From: a virus
IMG/VR virus record: IMGVR_UViG_3300047678_000824
Coordinates: 1-42,420 of that record
Reading direction: 5' to 3' (one strand)
Length of the DNA: 42,420 bases
The notes below the pieces were generated by a model. It was not told where the DNA came from. It was given only the letters and a program-made list of their open reading frames with translations, and ran no database searches. Positions 30,279 through 38,169 of the stretch are shown piece after piece. Within the stretch, counting starts at the first letter, position 1; each line of letters begins with the position of its first letter. A program made the position numbers and the translations under genes.

Positions 30279-32411
30279 TCATGGCGTTTCCTCCTCCTGA
30301 TAGACCCAGACGGAGGGGTTCTCGACGGGCAGGATCGCGCCGTTGCCAGGCTCCTTGAAATGTGTCGGCGGGAGCGGACGCATGGGCGTGGTGATCTCGC
30401 CCGTGTCGGGATCGACGGATTCCTCTCCGGCGGGGACTTCCATGCCCTCGACGCACATCACGCCGTATTTGCTTTTTGCGGCGGCGTCCTTGTTGAATTT
30501 GACGTAGCCTTTGGTGGCCAACACGTCGATGCGGTCGCGGATGGAATGCTTGCCGCCCAATCCCGCCTTGTTCTCGAACGCCTGACAGAACTGGCTGGGG
30601 GTGTAGAGCGCGCCCTTACGGCCTTCGTCGAATAGCAACTGCAGGATGACGTCGTGGCGGCGGCGACGCTCGTTATCGAGCCGTTCGCCGTAGTCCTTGT
30701 TCACGAGGCGGGCGGAATGATGCTCCATCTCACGCCAGCGTCCATCGATTTTATCGACCCATTTAGGCGGAATAGCCTCGCCATTACGCAGCTCGAACAT
30801 GAGCTGACGCAGGCTTTGCTGTTCATCGGGGCGGAACAGGATCATGCCCGTGGAATAAAAGCTGCGAAGGCTGCCCGCGCCGCTCAAGCTCTGAAACGGG
30901 TCTTCCTCCAGCATCTTCTTGCTGATCTTCTTCGTGTGATGGGCAAGGATGACGCCAAGGTCAGGATTGACCAGAAAGCGGAGCCGCTCCACGCGATCCT
31001 GCAAAAAGGCCAGCATGGCCGTGTTGTCGTTCTCGCCTTCGCCGTCATAGACGTTACGCAAGGGATCGATGGCGACGATGTCGAGCAGACGTGGATCGAC
31101 ATGGCGCAGGATGGCCTCGCGCACCATCTCCACGCCTTTTTCGTCCAGCAGCATCCGCACCTGCGGCGTGATGATCAGGTTTTGCCGGACGAGCGGCATG
31201 AACTTCGGATCGAGGCTGATCTGCTTCAGGCGTTCGCGCAGATAGTGGTAGCCGATCTCCGCCTGGAAATAGAAAATCTTAAGCGGCTTGGCGGGCTTCA
31301 TGCCGAGGAACGGCAGTCCCGCCGCCATGTGCGCGAGCCAGCAGAGCAGAAAGTCGGTTTTGCCCACCTTTGGCGCGCCACCCAGCACCAGCAAGCCACC
31401 AGGTGTCAGCACGCGCGGGGCGATGATGTCGTCCGGCATGGGGCTGTCATCGTCAAGCAGATGTCCGACGCTGAAGGCCGGAAGCGCGGCGGCAGGCGGT
31501 ATCGTCGTGCGCGGTGCGGAAGTAAGGAACGCCGGAACGTCCATTCCCTCGGCCACGGCGTCAGCCACGTCCCAGCGTTCGGGTTTGCCTCCCGGTACAG
31601 CCATGATGGAAACGGCGATGCCGAGGCGGCTCAGATAGTTGGCGACGTTTTCGGCGTAAGCCTTGCCCGGCGCGTCATTGTCCGGCCAGATCACAACACG
31701 TTTTCCTTGAAGCGGCGACCAGTCGGTTTTGTCCACGGGAGCGTTCGCGCCGTTCATGGCCGTGGTGGCGCAAATGCCGAGTGAAGCGAGCGCATCCGCG
31801 CATTTTTCGCCTTCGACAAGAATGACGGCGTTGGCGTTTTTGATGGCGGGCTGGTTGTAAAGCGGCCTCGGCTCCGGTGCGCGGTGCTTGCGCGCCTTCA
31901 CGTCCCACGGTCGGAAATCCTTACCGTCGGGCGTGTCGTAGCGATAGACGCAGGCGATCAGGTTCCCGCGCGCGTCCGTGTAGTCCCATTTCGCCGTGTG
32001 CAGCCCCAAATCCTCGGCTTCCTCCGCCTTGACCTTCGGTAAAGGTCTGAGGGGTTCGCCAAGCCATTCATGGACGGAGCTGACGATGTCGGGAAAGCGC
32101 GTGCGTGGATCAAGGCCGTGGACGGCTCCCCAGAGGGAGAGGATGTCGCCGCCATCGCCCGTGGCGAAGTCATGCCACATGCCGATTTTCGAGCCGGACA
32201 ATTCCACGCAAAGGCTGTCGCCTTTGTTGCCTTGGACATCGCCCACGGTGAATTTCCCGTTACGGATTTTGCCGCTCGGCAACAGATGGAACAGCGCCTC
32301 GCGCAAACGCCCGTGCAACCGCTCCTTCAGATCGTTCGTCGTCAGCCGCTCTTCGGGCTTTGAACGGGTCTGGTCGGGTGCGTCGTTGAAATCTTGCCAC
32401 GACCCCGTCAT
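30279..32411 (-). CDS. TOPRIM primase / RecA-fold ATPase replication protein
   Basis: From the ATG at 32411 the product is 710 aa. Residues of about 20-120 resemble a primase-type DNA-binding domain (GMWHDFATGDGGDILSLW). About 185-290 form a TOPRIM domain with VEGEK (199-203) and PDNDAPG (243-249). About 310-560 form a RepA/DnaB-like ATPase with Walker A GGAPKVGKT (344-352) and a DIVAIDPL Walker B strand. The C-terminus has a winged-helix-like stretch. It should unwind DNA and make primers at the phage origin. Its start overlaps the nuclease stop (ATGA); its stop lies 10 bp from the iteron cluster. A longer frame upstream is inside the nuclease gene. Confidence 0.88.
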   Translation of the reverse strand: MTGSWQDFNDAPDQTRSKPEERLTTNDLKERLHGRLREALFHLLPSGKIRNGKFTVGDVQGNKGDSLCVELSGSKIGMWHDFATGDGGDILSLWGAVHGLDPRTRFPDIVSSVHEWLGEPLRPLPKVKAEEAEDLGLHTAKWDYTDARGNLIACVYRYDTPDGKDFRPWDVKARKHRAPEPRPLYNQPAIKNANAVILVEGEKCADALASLGICATTAMNGANAPVDKTDWSPLQGKRVVIWPDNDAPGKAYAENVANYLSRLGIAVSIMAVPGGKPERWDVADAVAEGMDVPAFLTSAPRTTIPPAAALPAFSVGHLLDDDSPMPDDIIAPRVLTPGGLLVLGGAPKVGKTDFLLCWLAHMAAGLPFLGMKPAKPLKIFYFQAEIGYHYLRERLKQISLDPKFMPLVRQNLIITPQVRMLLDEKGVEMVREAILRHVDPRLLDIVAIDPLRNVYDGEGENDNTAMLAFLQDRVERLRFLVNPDLGVILAHHTKKISKKMLEEDPFQSLSGAGSLRSFYSTGMILFRPDEQQSLRQLMFELRNGEAIPPKWVDKIDGRWREMEHHSARLVNKDYGERLDNERRRRHDVILQLLFDEGRKGALYTPSQFCQAFENKAGLGGKHSIRDRIDVLATKGYVKFNKDAAAKSKYGVMCVEGMEVPAGEESVDPDTGEITTPMRPLPPTHFKEPGNGAILPVENPSVWVYQEEETP

Positions 32412-33163
32412 GCCGCCACCTGCCAGCACCGTCCGCGATACGGACAGAAGGTGCATTCGTAGTGGTCGTCGTTGGTTGCAATGCGCGGCAGTAATTCTCC
32501 GGCCTCGGTGGCGCGGATCAGATTGACGGCGCGGTCGCTGGCCTCCTGCGCGAGTGCGGCGTCGAACGGCACAAGCTCGTGGTAAATCTCCGCCGTGTCC
32601 TTGTTGACAGCAGTGAATAATGCGGGGTTTTTGGAAATGCCAGGGACGCTTCCTTCCATATAAGCCTGATAGGTGGCGACCTGCACGGCGTAGACGGGCT
32701 TTGACTTCTTCAGGCCGTGTTTGACGGTGTCGCGCCACGATTTGCCGTTAAGCGACTTGCCTTCCCAAATGGCGGGAAAGCCCATGCCGAGATCGGCGGG
32801 CGCGGCGTCGATGATGCCGTCCACATGGCCACGAATGCGTCCGCCCGCGACGGAAAAGCCGAAAGGCTTGCTATCCGGCTTTTGTGTGAACACGGTAAAT
32901 CCGGCCTGACGCAGCCATGCCAGCGCCAGTGTCTCAAAGACGTGGCCGATTTCAAAGATGCGGAGGTAACGCCCAGAAAAATCCTCGTCCTTTGGCGTCT
33001 TCGTATATTCGTACTGCAACGCGCGGGCGCAAGACACACCGAGGCGGCTTGCGCCCAGATAATCGCGCTCCGGCTGTTGGGCGCGTGCCGCTTGAATCGC
33101 GGCATCGATATGTGCGTTGATCTGATCCGCGACGGTGGGACTATGATTGAAATCTAGCGTCAA
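32408..33163 (-). CDS. Cas4/RecB-like PD-(D/E)XK nuclease with iron-sulfur cysteines
   Basis: The 251-aa product has the PD-(D/E)XK core: Asp115 in GHVDGI and Glu134-x-Lys136 in WEGKSL, with a QVATYQAYM helix after it. Four cysteines (Cys45, then Cys237, Cys240 and Cys246 in CTFCPYRGRC) match the iron-sulfur pattern of Cas4/AddB-type exonucleases. It probably resects DNA ends for recombination. The start is a TTG overlapping the previous stop (TTGA), with CGGAG upstream. There is no CRISPR array or other cas gene, so a phage recombination role is far more likely than adaptation. Confidence 0.88.
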   Translation of the reverse strand: MTLDFNHSPTVADQINAHIDAAIQAARAQQPERDYLGASRLGVSCARALQYEYTKTPKDEDFSGRYLRIFEIGHVFETLALAWLRQAGFTVFTQKPDSKPFGFSVAGGRIRGHVDGIIDAAPADLGMGFPAIWEGKSLNGKSWRDTVKHGLKKSKPVYAVQVATYQAYMEGSVPGISKNPALFTAVNKDTAEIYHELVPFDAALAQEASDRAVNLIRATEAGELLPRIATNDDHYECTFCPYRGRCWQVAA

Positions 33164-33369
33164 AATGGAATCTCCGTGTTATCGGTACGGGGCTGGCTGG
33201 ATGCGAGGAAGGTCTGGTAATTGCCGACGACGACCTCGATCAACGTCAGGACTTCAGCGCGGGTGTAGGCGGAAAGCGGCTTGTGCATCCCGATCTCCGC
33301 CACGACCTCGCCGAGCGGCTGGAGCGTTCGCTCCATGCATTGCTTTTCGATGTCGGTCGCGTCGATCAT
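33160..33369 (-). CDS. Small phage protein, DUF6511-like
   Basis: The 69-aa product contains LGEVVAEIGMHKPLSAYTRAEVLTLIEVVVGNYQ, which resembles the DUF6511-type small proteins found beside helicases in alphaproteobacterial phages. It is mostly helical with an acidic N-terminus. Function is unknown. It overlaps the helicase stop (ATGA) and the nuclease TTG start, so it is translated within the recombination operon and may be an adaptor for one of them. Confidence 0.7.
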   Translation of the reverse strand: MIDATDIEKQCMERTLQPLGEVVAEIGMHKPLSAYTRAEVLTLIEVVVGNYQTFLASSQPRTDNTEIPF

Positions 33370-35027
33370 GCGTGGCCTCGCGCGGACTGGATGGCGCGCT
33401 GGATGCCGTCGCGGTTGAAGCGCGCCGTCATCAGGGCCGATGCTTTGTAACGGGTCATGCCGAAATCGTTGCGATGGTCTGGCAGATATTGGAGCTGCTT
33501 ATCCGTGGCAGGTTGATGTACCCAGGATCGCGTTTTGTGCGCTGACTCGTCGGTTTCGTTCGCGTTGAGCCAATCGTCCGCCGCCGCGAAACAGACGATG
33601 CGCTCACCCGCCGCCAGCAGCCTGGGCGGATGGTTTTTCATGCCGCCCACGGCGTGCCATTCGCCGTCCTTGAAGAAGACGCCGCCCCAGGCGTTGAAAC
33701 CCGTCGCCAAGAAATAGCGGTCGTTCTGTTGCAAATCGACCCAGAGGAAGCTGGAGCGTTTGAGCAGATCGATCTCGGCCATGACGAAGCCGTTCTCCGC
33801 CAGTTCCTTCGAGGCGGCATACGCCTGCCATTCGTAGCCGCAAAGCGGGCATTCCTTGACGGCGGCGGGAACCTCCGCGCCGCATTCGGGACATTCCTTG
33901 AAGGGCGCGTCGCCATCGCCGATCTGGTCGTCGAGATTGACGTCTTGCTCCAGCGACCCGTGCAGCAGCGTGGACGTGCCGAAATCGAGGACGATGCAAT
34001 CTTTTTTGATGATGTCGGGATATTCCGTTGGATCGAGGGTGCGTAAGCCGCGCCCGATCATCTGGATCATCGTGGATTTGTACGAGCTGGGGCGTAGCAG
34101 CACGACGCAGGATGTCGGCGGGTGATCCCATCCTTCCGTCAGCACCGCGACGTTGACGATGACTTGCGCGTCGCCGTCGGTATATTCCGACAAAACGGCG
34201 TTGCGTTCAGCATCCGACATTTGCCCATGGACGAAGACGGTGGAGATTCCTGCGGCGTTGAAACTGCCCGCCACGGCCTCCGCATGTTCAATGGTCGAGC
34301 AGAAGACGACCGTTTTGCGGTCTCCGGCTTTTTCATGCCAATGCTTGACCACGGCGTTATTGATCGGGCGCGTGTTCATGATCGCTGACACGGCTCCCAT
34401 GTCGAAGTCGCTGGCGGTCTTTTTCACCTGGCGCAGCTCATCCTGCACGCCCACGTCCATGACGAAGGTGCGCGGCGGCACAAGGTGACCGGAGGCGATC
34501 AATTCCCTAACCGTGATCTGGTCGGAGACGTTGGAAAAGATGGGGCGCAGACCTTTCTTGTCGCCGCGATTGGGCGTGGCGGTCATGCCCAGCAGCTTTA
34601 CGCCCTTGTTCGCCGCCTTGACGCGCTCAATCACGCGCATATAGCTGTCGGCACGGGCGTGGTGCGCCTCGTCGATCACCAGCACGTCCATCGGCGGCAT
34701 GGCCAAAAGGTTGTTCTCGCGGGAGAGCGTTTGCACCATGGCGAAGGTCACGTCCCCGCGCCACGACTTGACGGAGGCGTCGAACACGCCCGTGGAGATG
34801 CCTGGGTTGACGCGCCGGAACTTGTCCTCGTTCTGGAACGTCAACTCGTCGCGGTGCGCCAGCACACAGGCTTTGCCAGACTTGTGCCTGAACATCTCGC
34901 CGATGATCGCGGAGAGCATGATCGTTTTGCCTGCGCCCGTGGGCGCGACGGCCAGCGTGTTGCCGTGTTTATCGAGCGCCGCAACGCTGCGCGCGACAAG
35001 TTCTTTTTGCCTCGGTCTTAACAACAT
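33366..35027 (-). CDS. DEAH-box superfamily 2 helicase
   Basis: From the ATG at 35027 (GAGG upstream) the product is 553 aa. It has motif Q-like LRPRQKEL, Walker A APTGAGKT (28-35), DEAH (119-122), TAT (148-150) and motif VI QMIGRGLR (321-328). A zinc-ribbon-like CPEC...CPLC (Cys378, 381, 392, 395) follows, and the C-terminal 150 residues are unassigned. It belongs to the SSL2/UvrB-like group of phage DNA helicases and should act on replication or recombination intermediates. It is encoded between the ssDNA-binding protein and the Cas4-like nuclease, a RecB-like functional set. Confidence 0.9.
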   Translation of the reverse strand: MLLRPRQKELVARSVAALDKHGNTLAVAPTGAGKTIMLSAIIGEMFRHKSGKACVLAHRDELTFQNEDKFRRVNPGISTGVFDASVKSWRGDVTFAMVQTLSRENNLLAMPPMDVLVIDEAHHARADSYMRVIERVKAANKGVKLLGMTATPNRGDKKGLRPIFSNVSDQITVRELIASGHLVPPRTFVMDVGVQDELRQVKKTASDFDMGAVSAIMNTRPINNAVVKHWHEKAGDRKTVVFCSTIEHAEAVAGSFNAAGISTVFVHGQMSDAERNAVLSEYTDGDAQVIVNVAVLTEGWDHPPTSCVVLLRPSSYKSTMIQMIGRGLRTLDPTEYPDIIKKDCIVLDFGTSTLLHGSLEQDVNLDDQIGDGDAPFKECPECGAEVPAAVKECPLCGYEWQAYAASKELAENGFVMAEIDLLKRSSFLWVDLQQNDRYFLATGFNAWGGVFFKDGEWHAVGGMKNHPPRLLAAGERIVCFAAADDWLNANETDESAHKTRSWVHQPATDKQLQYLPDHRNDFGMTRYKASALMTARFNRDGIQRAIQSARGHA

Positions 35028-35035
35028 GCCGCACC

Positions 35036-35617
35036 TCACCGCGCCCAAGAGGGGAGATTGGCGGCGGGAGCCGCAGCCGGAGGCGTTTGCGCGGGCGGCG
35101 CGGAACCACCGCCGTTGCCGCCGCTCTTGCCGAAGTCCTTGTGATCCTTCGTGATCGCAGTCTTGATGACGTTCTTGTCGTCACCGTTGCGCGAATCTTT
35201 TTCCACGTCGATGCGGGCGGTGAATTCGATGCCGTCCAGATCGCCGATGCCGTTGATGCGCCGCGCGGCCATGGCCTGCGGGCTGTCGTCCTTGGTAGAA
35301 AACCCGCGCGCGGAGTTGAGGATGCCCTTGATAAGGGAACGCCCCATATTGGCGTAGGTCGGCCCCTTCGGGCTGTGCAGGCCGATCAGGCTCCACACCT
35401 TGCGACGCGCGAACGGCCCTTCGAGGATGACAAATTCGCAATTGAGATAAACCGCGCCGCTATCGCCGAGCGTGGCGTAGCCGCCCGTCCAGCCTTGATC
35501 GGGATCGTTGTATCCACCTGGTTTGATCGTCATGCGCACGCGGGCGATCGTGCCTCTGGGGATGATGTCGAATGTTTGCTGGTCTTCGGCGCTGCCGAAA
35601 TCTTTCCATACGGACAT
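35036..35617 (-). CDS. Probable ssDNA-binding protein (DUF669-like)
   Basis: The 193-aa product has a beta-rich core (IARVRMTIKPGGYND..., AVYLNCEFVILEGPFARRKVW) followed by a helical segment (GRSLIKGILNSARGF) and a glycine/proline/alanine-rich tail from about residue 160. That layout resembles OB-fold phage ssDNA-binding proteins of the DUF669 type, which lie next to Sak4-like ATPases. A conserved acidic C-terminal tip, common in SSBs, is absent; the protein ends in PSWAR. It lies between the Sak4-like ATPase and the helicase. Confidence 0.65.
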   Translation of the reverse strand: MSVWKDFGSAEDQQTFDIIPRGTIARVRMTIKPGGYNDPDQGWTGGYATLGDSGAVYLNCEFVILEGPFARRKVWSLIGLHSPKGPTYANMGRSLIKGILNSARGFSTKDDSPQAMAARRINGIGDLDGIEFTARIDVEKDSRNGDDKNVIKTAITKDHKDFGKSGGNGGGSAPPAQTPPAAAPAANLPSWAR

Positions 35618-35619
35618 GG

Positions 35620-36483
35620 TTATTCTCCTTGCTTCTGAACATCGGTTTGTTGGGGGCGGACATAGGTCAGGCGCTCGGCGGCGGGCTTGGCCGCTCCGGC
35701 GATCTTTTCCATCAAGCGTCCGAGGTGAGGTTCTTCGACCATGTCGAGCCGACCACTGCGATCCTTTGCGGGGAAGCCGAATGGATTGAGCGTGTGGCAG
35801 ACGAAGGCGCGATACGGCGTTTCGTCGTCGGCCTTAAGCTCGGCCATGGTGATGACCTGATCGACGATCCCTGGAAGCTCCAGCCCCGTCTTCGAGCCTT
35901 CGATCTGCGGCTGGAAGAAGCGACGATTAAAGTCGTCCAGCTTCTCGTCGAGGATGCCGACGAACCAGATGTTCTTGCCGCGCGCGTGCTGGAGGTGCGT
36001 CAGCCAGCCGATCATCTCCTGGCCGTGCAGACCGTATGCACCGCGCGTGTCCGGCTTTCCGGTCTTGTCGCTGAAGGCTTGCGGCTGCCCCTTGCACCAT
36101 TGGAAGCAAAGGCGTCCGGCGACGGTGATGGAATCCACGAACACCGTGTCGTATTTCGCCACAGCGGCGGGATCGCCAAAGCGTTCCTTCACAGCGTCGA
36201 AATGCGCTTGGCTGTAGGGCTGATCCTCGCGCAGAGCCGGATTGGGGCCGCCGATGAACACCGCGAAGTCGCGGCATTCCTGCCAGGTGCGCGGGCGCAC
36301 CGTGTCGCCAGCCCAGCCTTCGATGGCAAGGTCTCCGGCCTCAAGGTCGAAGAAGAGCGTTTTTTCGGGCGGCAGCGTCCAGAGCAACGACGTCTTGCCG
36401 ATGCCGGACTTGCCGAAGATGCAGCCCTTGATGCCGCGCTTTTCGGCAAGCCGTTCGTCGGCGGAGATGATGGGGAGCGTCAT
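35620..36483 (-). CDS. Sak4-like RecA-fold ATPase
   Basis: The 287-aa protein has Walker A GKSGIGKT (24-31), an early FFDLEAGD motif and Walker B-like YDTVFVDSIT (111-120), typical of AAA_24/Sak4 phage ATPases. These RecA-related single-strand annealing or recombination proteins usually work with an adjacent SSB, which is present here (35036). The C-terminal 60 residues are proline- and charge-rich. It overlaps the 97-aa gene upstream by four bases and ends two bases before the SSB start. Confidence 0.85.
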   Translation of the reverse strand: MTLPIISADERLAEKRGIKGCIFGKSGIGKTSLLWTLPPEKTLFFDLEAGDLAIEGWAGDTVRPRTWQECRDFAVFIGGPNPALREDQPYSQAHFDAVKERFGDPAAVAKYDTVFVDSITVAGRLCFQWCKGQPQAFSDKTGKPDTRGAYGLHGQEMIGWLTHLQHARGKNIWFVGILDEKLDDFNRRFFQPQIEGSKTGLELPGIVDQVITMAELKADDETPYRAFVCHTLNPFGFPAKDRSGRLDMVEEPHLGRLMEKIAGAAKPAAERLTYVRPQQTDVQKQGE

Positions 36484-36773
36484 TGCACACCCCCGATCTT
36501 GCGCGTGAGCGCCTCGACGATGTTATCCCTGCCGAGCGCACCCTTGGCGCGGGCTTCTCTGTAAAGGCGTTGCAAGGCGTAAAGTCCGTCCCGCAGCGCA
36601 TCCACCTTTTTGTCGAGGGCTTGCGCGGCGAAGGCGATGTCGTCCAAGGTCGCGTGTTCGATCGGCTTGACGATATCCGTCATATTCTCACCGAGCGGCG
36701 GGATATGAACGGCCTCCGGCACGTTACGCGCCAAGAAATCGTCGCCGAGAAGTTTTCCAATATTTTTGCTCAT
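36480..36773 (-). CDS. Small hypothetical early protein
   Basis: The 97-aa product begins MSKNIGKLLGDDFLARNVPEAVHIPP and its second half is helical (DIAFAAQALDKKVDALRDGLYALQRLYREARAKG), likely a coiled coil. No family recognised. AAGGAG precedes the ATG, and four-base overlaps with both neighbours place it firmly in the early operon just before the Sak4-like ATPase. It could be a recombination accessory factor. Confidence 0.65.
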   Translation of the reverse strand: MSKNIGKLLGDDFLARNVPEAVHIPPLGENMTDIVKPIEHATLDDIAFAAQALDKKVDALRDGLYALQRLYREARAKGALGRDNIVEALTRKIGGVQ

Positions 36774-36946
36774 TTCTTTGCTCCTTTTTGGGTTTTCAGT
36801 CGCAGCGCGCCGCGCAGCCAGCGGCAGACCAATTCGGCCTTGGCCAGCAGTCGCCGCAGTTCGGTTTCATCCATCTCCAGCAACTGCCCGACGGGCGTGC
36901 CGAAGACGGCGTCGATGGAATCTTTCTGGGGGCGTGGATCAGACAT
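36770..36946 (-). CDS. Very small early protein (58 aa)
   Basis: From the ATG at 36946, which has GGGAGG upstream, the product is 58 aa: an N-terminal acidic/proline segment, a helix LLEMDETELRRLLAKAELVCRWL, and a basic tail (LKTQKGAKK). No family recognised. It overlaps the AlpA-like gene by 8 bases and the next gene by 4. The charged helix plus basic tail is compatible with binding nucleic acid or a host protein. Confidence 0.6.
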   Translation of the reverse strand: MSDPRPQKDSIDAVFGTPVGQLLEMDETELRRLLAKAELVCRWLRGALRLKTQKGAKK

Positions 36947-37160
36947 TTGCGCCTCCCTCGGCCTGGGCGGCGAGTTGGCGCAACGCGCCTTCGTCGTGCG
37001 TGGTTTCGTATGCCTCGACTTCATCAAGTCGATAGCGAATACGTCCGCCGATTTTTACGAAGTTCGGACCAACGCCAAGCCACCGCCAGCGCTCAAGAGT
37101 GCTTGGCGATAGCTTCCAGCGCTGGGCCAGTTCCTTGGCTTTAAGGAATGTTCCAGTCAT
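36939..37160 (-). CDS. AlpA/excisionase-like winged helix-turn-helix protein
   Basis: From the ATG at 37160 the 73-aa product has the MerR/AlpA pattern FLKAKELAQRWKLSPSTLERWRWLGVGPNFVKIGGRIRYRLDEVEAYE. It probably binds DNA as an excisionase or transcription regulator of the early operon it heads. The ribosome binding site AAGGAG (37174-37169, 8 bases before the ATG) is buried in a perfect 11-bp inverted repeat, so translation may be controlled by RNA structure, or the repeat may be its operator. An in-frame start 11 codons upstream would lie on the other side of that stem. Confidence 0.8.
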   Translation of the reverse strand: MTGTFLKAKELAQRWKLSPSTLERWRWLGVGPNFVKIGGRIRYRLDEVEAYETTHDEGALRQLAAQAEGGANV

Positions 37161-37166
37161 TGAGGC

Positions 37167-37199
37167 TTCTCCTTGGTTTGTTGCCGTTACCAAGGAGAA
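37167..37199 (-). promoter_or_regulatory. Perfect 11-bp stem hiding the ribosome binding site
   Basis: TTCTCCTTGGT (37167-37177) and ACCAAGGAGAA (37189-37199) are exact complements with an 11-nt loop. In the leftward mRNA the 3' arm holds AAGGAG, 8 bases before the ATG at 37160, so the stem would block ribosome binding. As DNA it is also a good dyad for a dimeric regulator. Confidence 0.7.
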
Positions 37200-37210
37200 T
37201 TTCGCAGGTG

Positions 37211-37255
37211 ACTGGTGAGGGATTAGAGCCGGTGCTTGTTAGGAAACTGGTGAGG
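37211..37255. repeat. Pair of ACTGGTGAGG direct repeats
   Basis: ACTGGTGAGG occurs at 37211-37220 and again at 37246-37255, 35 bp apart start to start, on the upstream side of the AlpA-like gene. A regulator- or excisionase-binding role is possible. No att-type core is identifiable. Confidence 0.45.
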
Positions 37256-37263
37256 AATGCGTC

Positions 37264-38169
37264 CTAATTCACCAAAAGGCGGCATGTGCCGCGTGGCTTG
37301 CCGTACTCGATCAGGCTTTTCCATGTCGGATGGCCGTTGAACAGGTTGGCGATGCGGCGGGTGCCTTCCACGCCGATGGCGCTCATCACTTCGGATGTCT
37401 TTGCGGACATCTGGCCTTTTTTATAAAGCTCAATGAGATGCTTGACGAAAGCGCGCTGCGAATCGCCTGGGAAATGGTGCGTTGTGCCGTTCAGCGTTAC
37501 GTTGGCGTAATCGGCGGAATGGGTTAGCTGGCCGTTCTGGGTGGGCTGGTTGTTCCACACACGCTCCAGAACGTCCGCGCTGAGGAGGTTTTTATCCGGC
37601 GTGCTGCCCAGGCAAGTATTCATGGAAATCGCGCGGTGTGCGGAAATTTTCTCTGGGTTCTGCTTGTGAGGAGACGTGAGGAGGATCATGCCTGTTTCGT
37701 CGGCGAGAGCCGCGATGCCTTCATTCACGGCTTTTTTCGATGCGTCATAGCCACGGCACAGGTAAATGGGGTGGGGCTTTTTTTCGAGCCTGACCGCGCC
37801 GATTTTCCAGCATATGTTGGCTACGACTTCCTTGGTTTTTTCGTTCGCGGGGATGCCAAGGGATTTGCGGGCGGCCTCAATCAGCCACGGAGCGGATGCC
37901 TGGTACCGCATCACATGTTTCGCGGTAAAGGAAAGGTTTCCAGCGTCTGCGCAATAGGCTTTGAAGGTGGAAGGATCGACGACGACATCGTGAGGTTCGT
38001 CGCATTGCGGACAAAAGAGGTGGCTGACGTTGCCGGAATGCACAAGCGCCTTTTCTTTCACCAGCGCGTCAAACCATGTTTGCCTGCCCTGAAAAATGGC
38101 ATCGGCTTGAGTGATGTGTTCGCCGCTGTCAAAGAGATGAAGCAGCCATGCATGACGGTTTTCAGGCAT
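37264..38169 (-). CDS. Unrecognised 301-aa protein with a zinc-ribbon-like motif
   Basis: I do not recognise this family. The first 40 residues look like a winged-helix (LHLFDSGEHITQADAIFQ), followed by a CPQC motif near residue 53 and a single YC around residue 72 that could complete a small zinc site. The rest is mixed helix and strand, with HSADYANVTLNGTTHHFPG and a C-terminal helical region (SAKTSEVMSAIGVEGTRRIANLFNG). It overlaps the 417-aa gene by 8 bases, so the two are translated together. It lies between the early operon and the immunity region, the place of superinfection-exclusion or regulatory genes in other phages. DNA binding is plausible; any role is inference. Confidence 0.7.
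   Translation of the reverse strand: MPENRHAWLLHLFDSGEHITQADAIFQGRQTWFDALVKEKALVHSGNVSHLFCPQCDEPHDVVVDPSTFKAYCADAGNLSFTAKHVMRYQASAPWLIEAARKSLGIPANEKTKEVVANICWKIGAVRLEKKPHPIYLCRGYDASKKAVNEGIAALADETGMILLTSPHKQNPEKISAHRAISMNTCLGSTPDKNLLSADVLERVWNNQPTQNGQLTHSADYANVTLNGTTHHFPGDSQRAFVKHLIELYKKGQMSAKTSEVMSAIGVEGTRRIANLFNGHPTWKSLIEYGKPRGTCRLLVN

Noticed and set aside
29983-30456. 157-codon leftward frame crossing the repeat region
   Set aside because: It runs through the hairpin and iterons and into the primase gene, lacks a binding site, and its codons follow the repeats.
30654-31784. 376-codon rightward frame antisense to the primase
   Set aside because: It lies wholly inside the primase-ATPase gene, has no ribosome binding site, and shows no recognisable family; the TOPRIM and Walker motifs on the other strand are decisive.
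35572-36564. 330-codon rightward frame antisense to the Sak4-like ATPase
   Set aside because: No start signal and overlaps motif-bearing genes completely.
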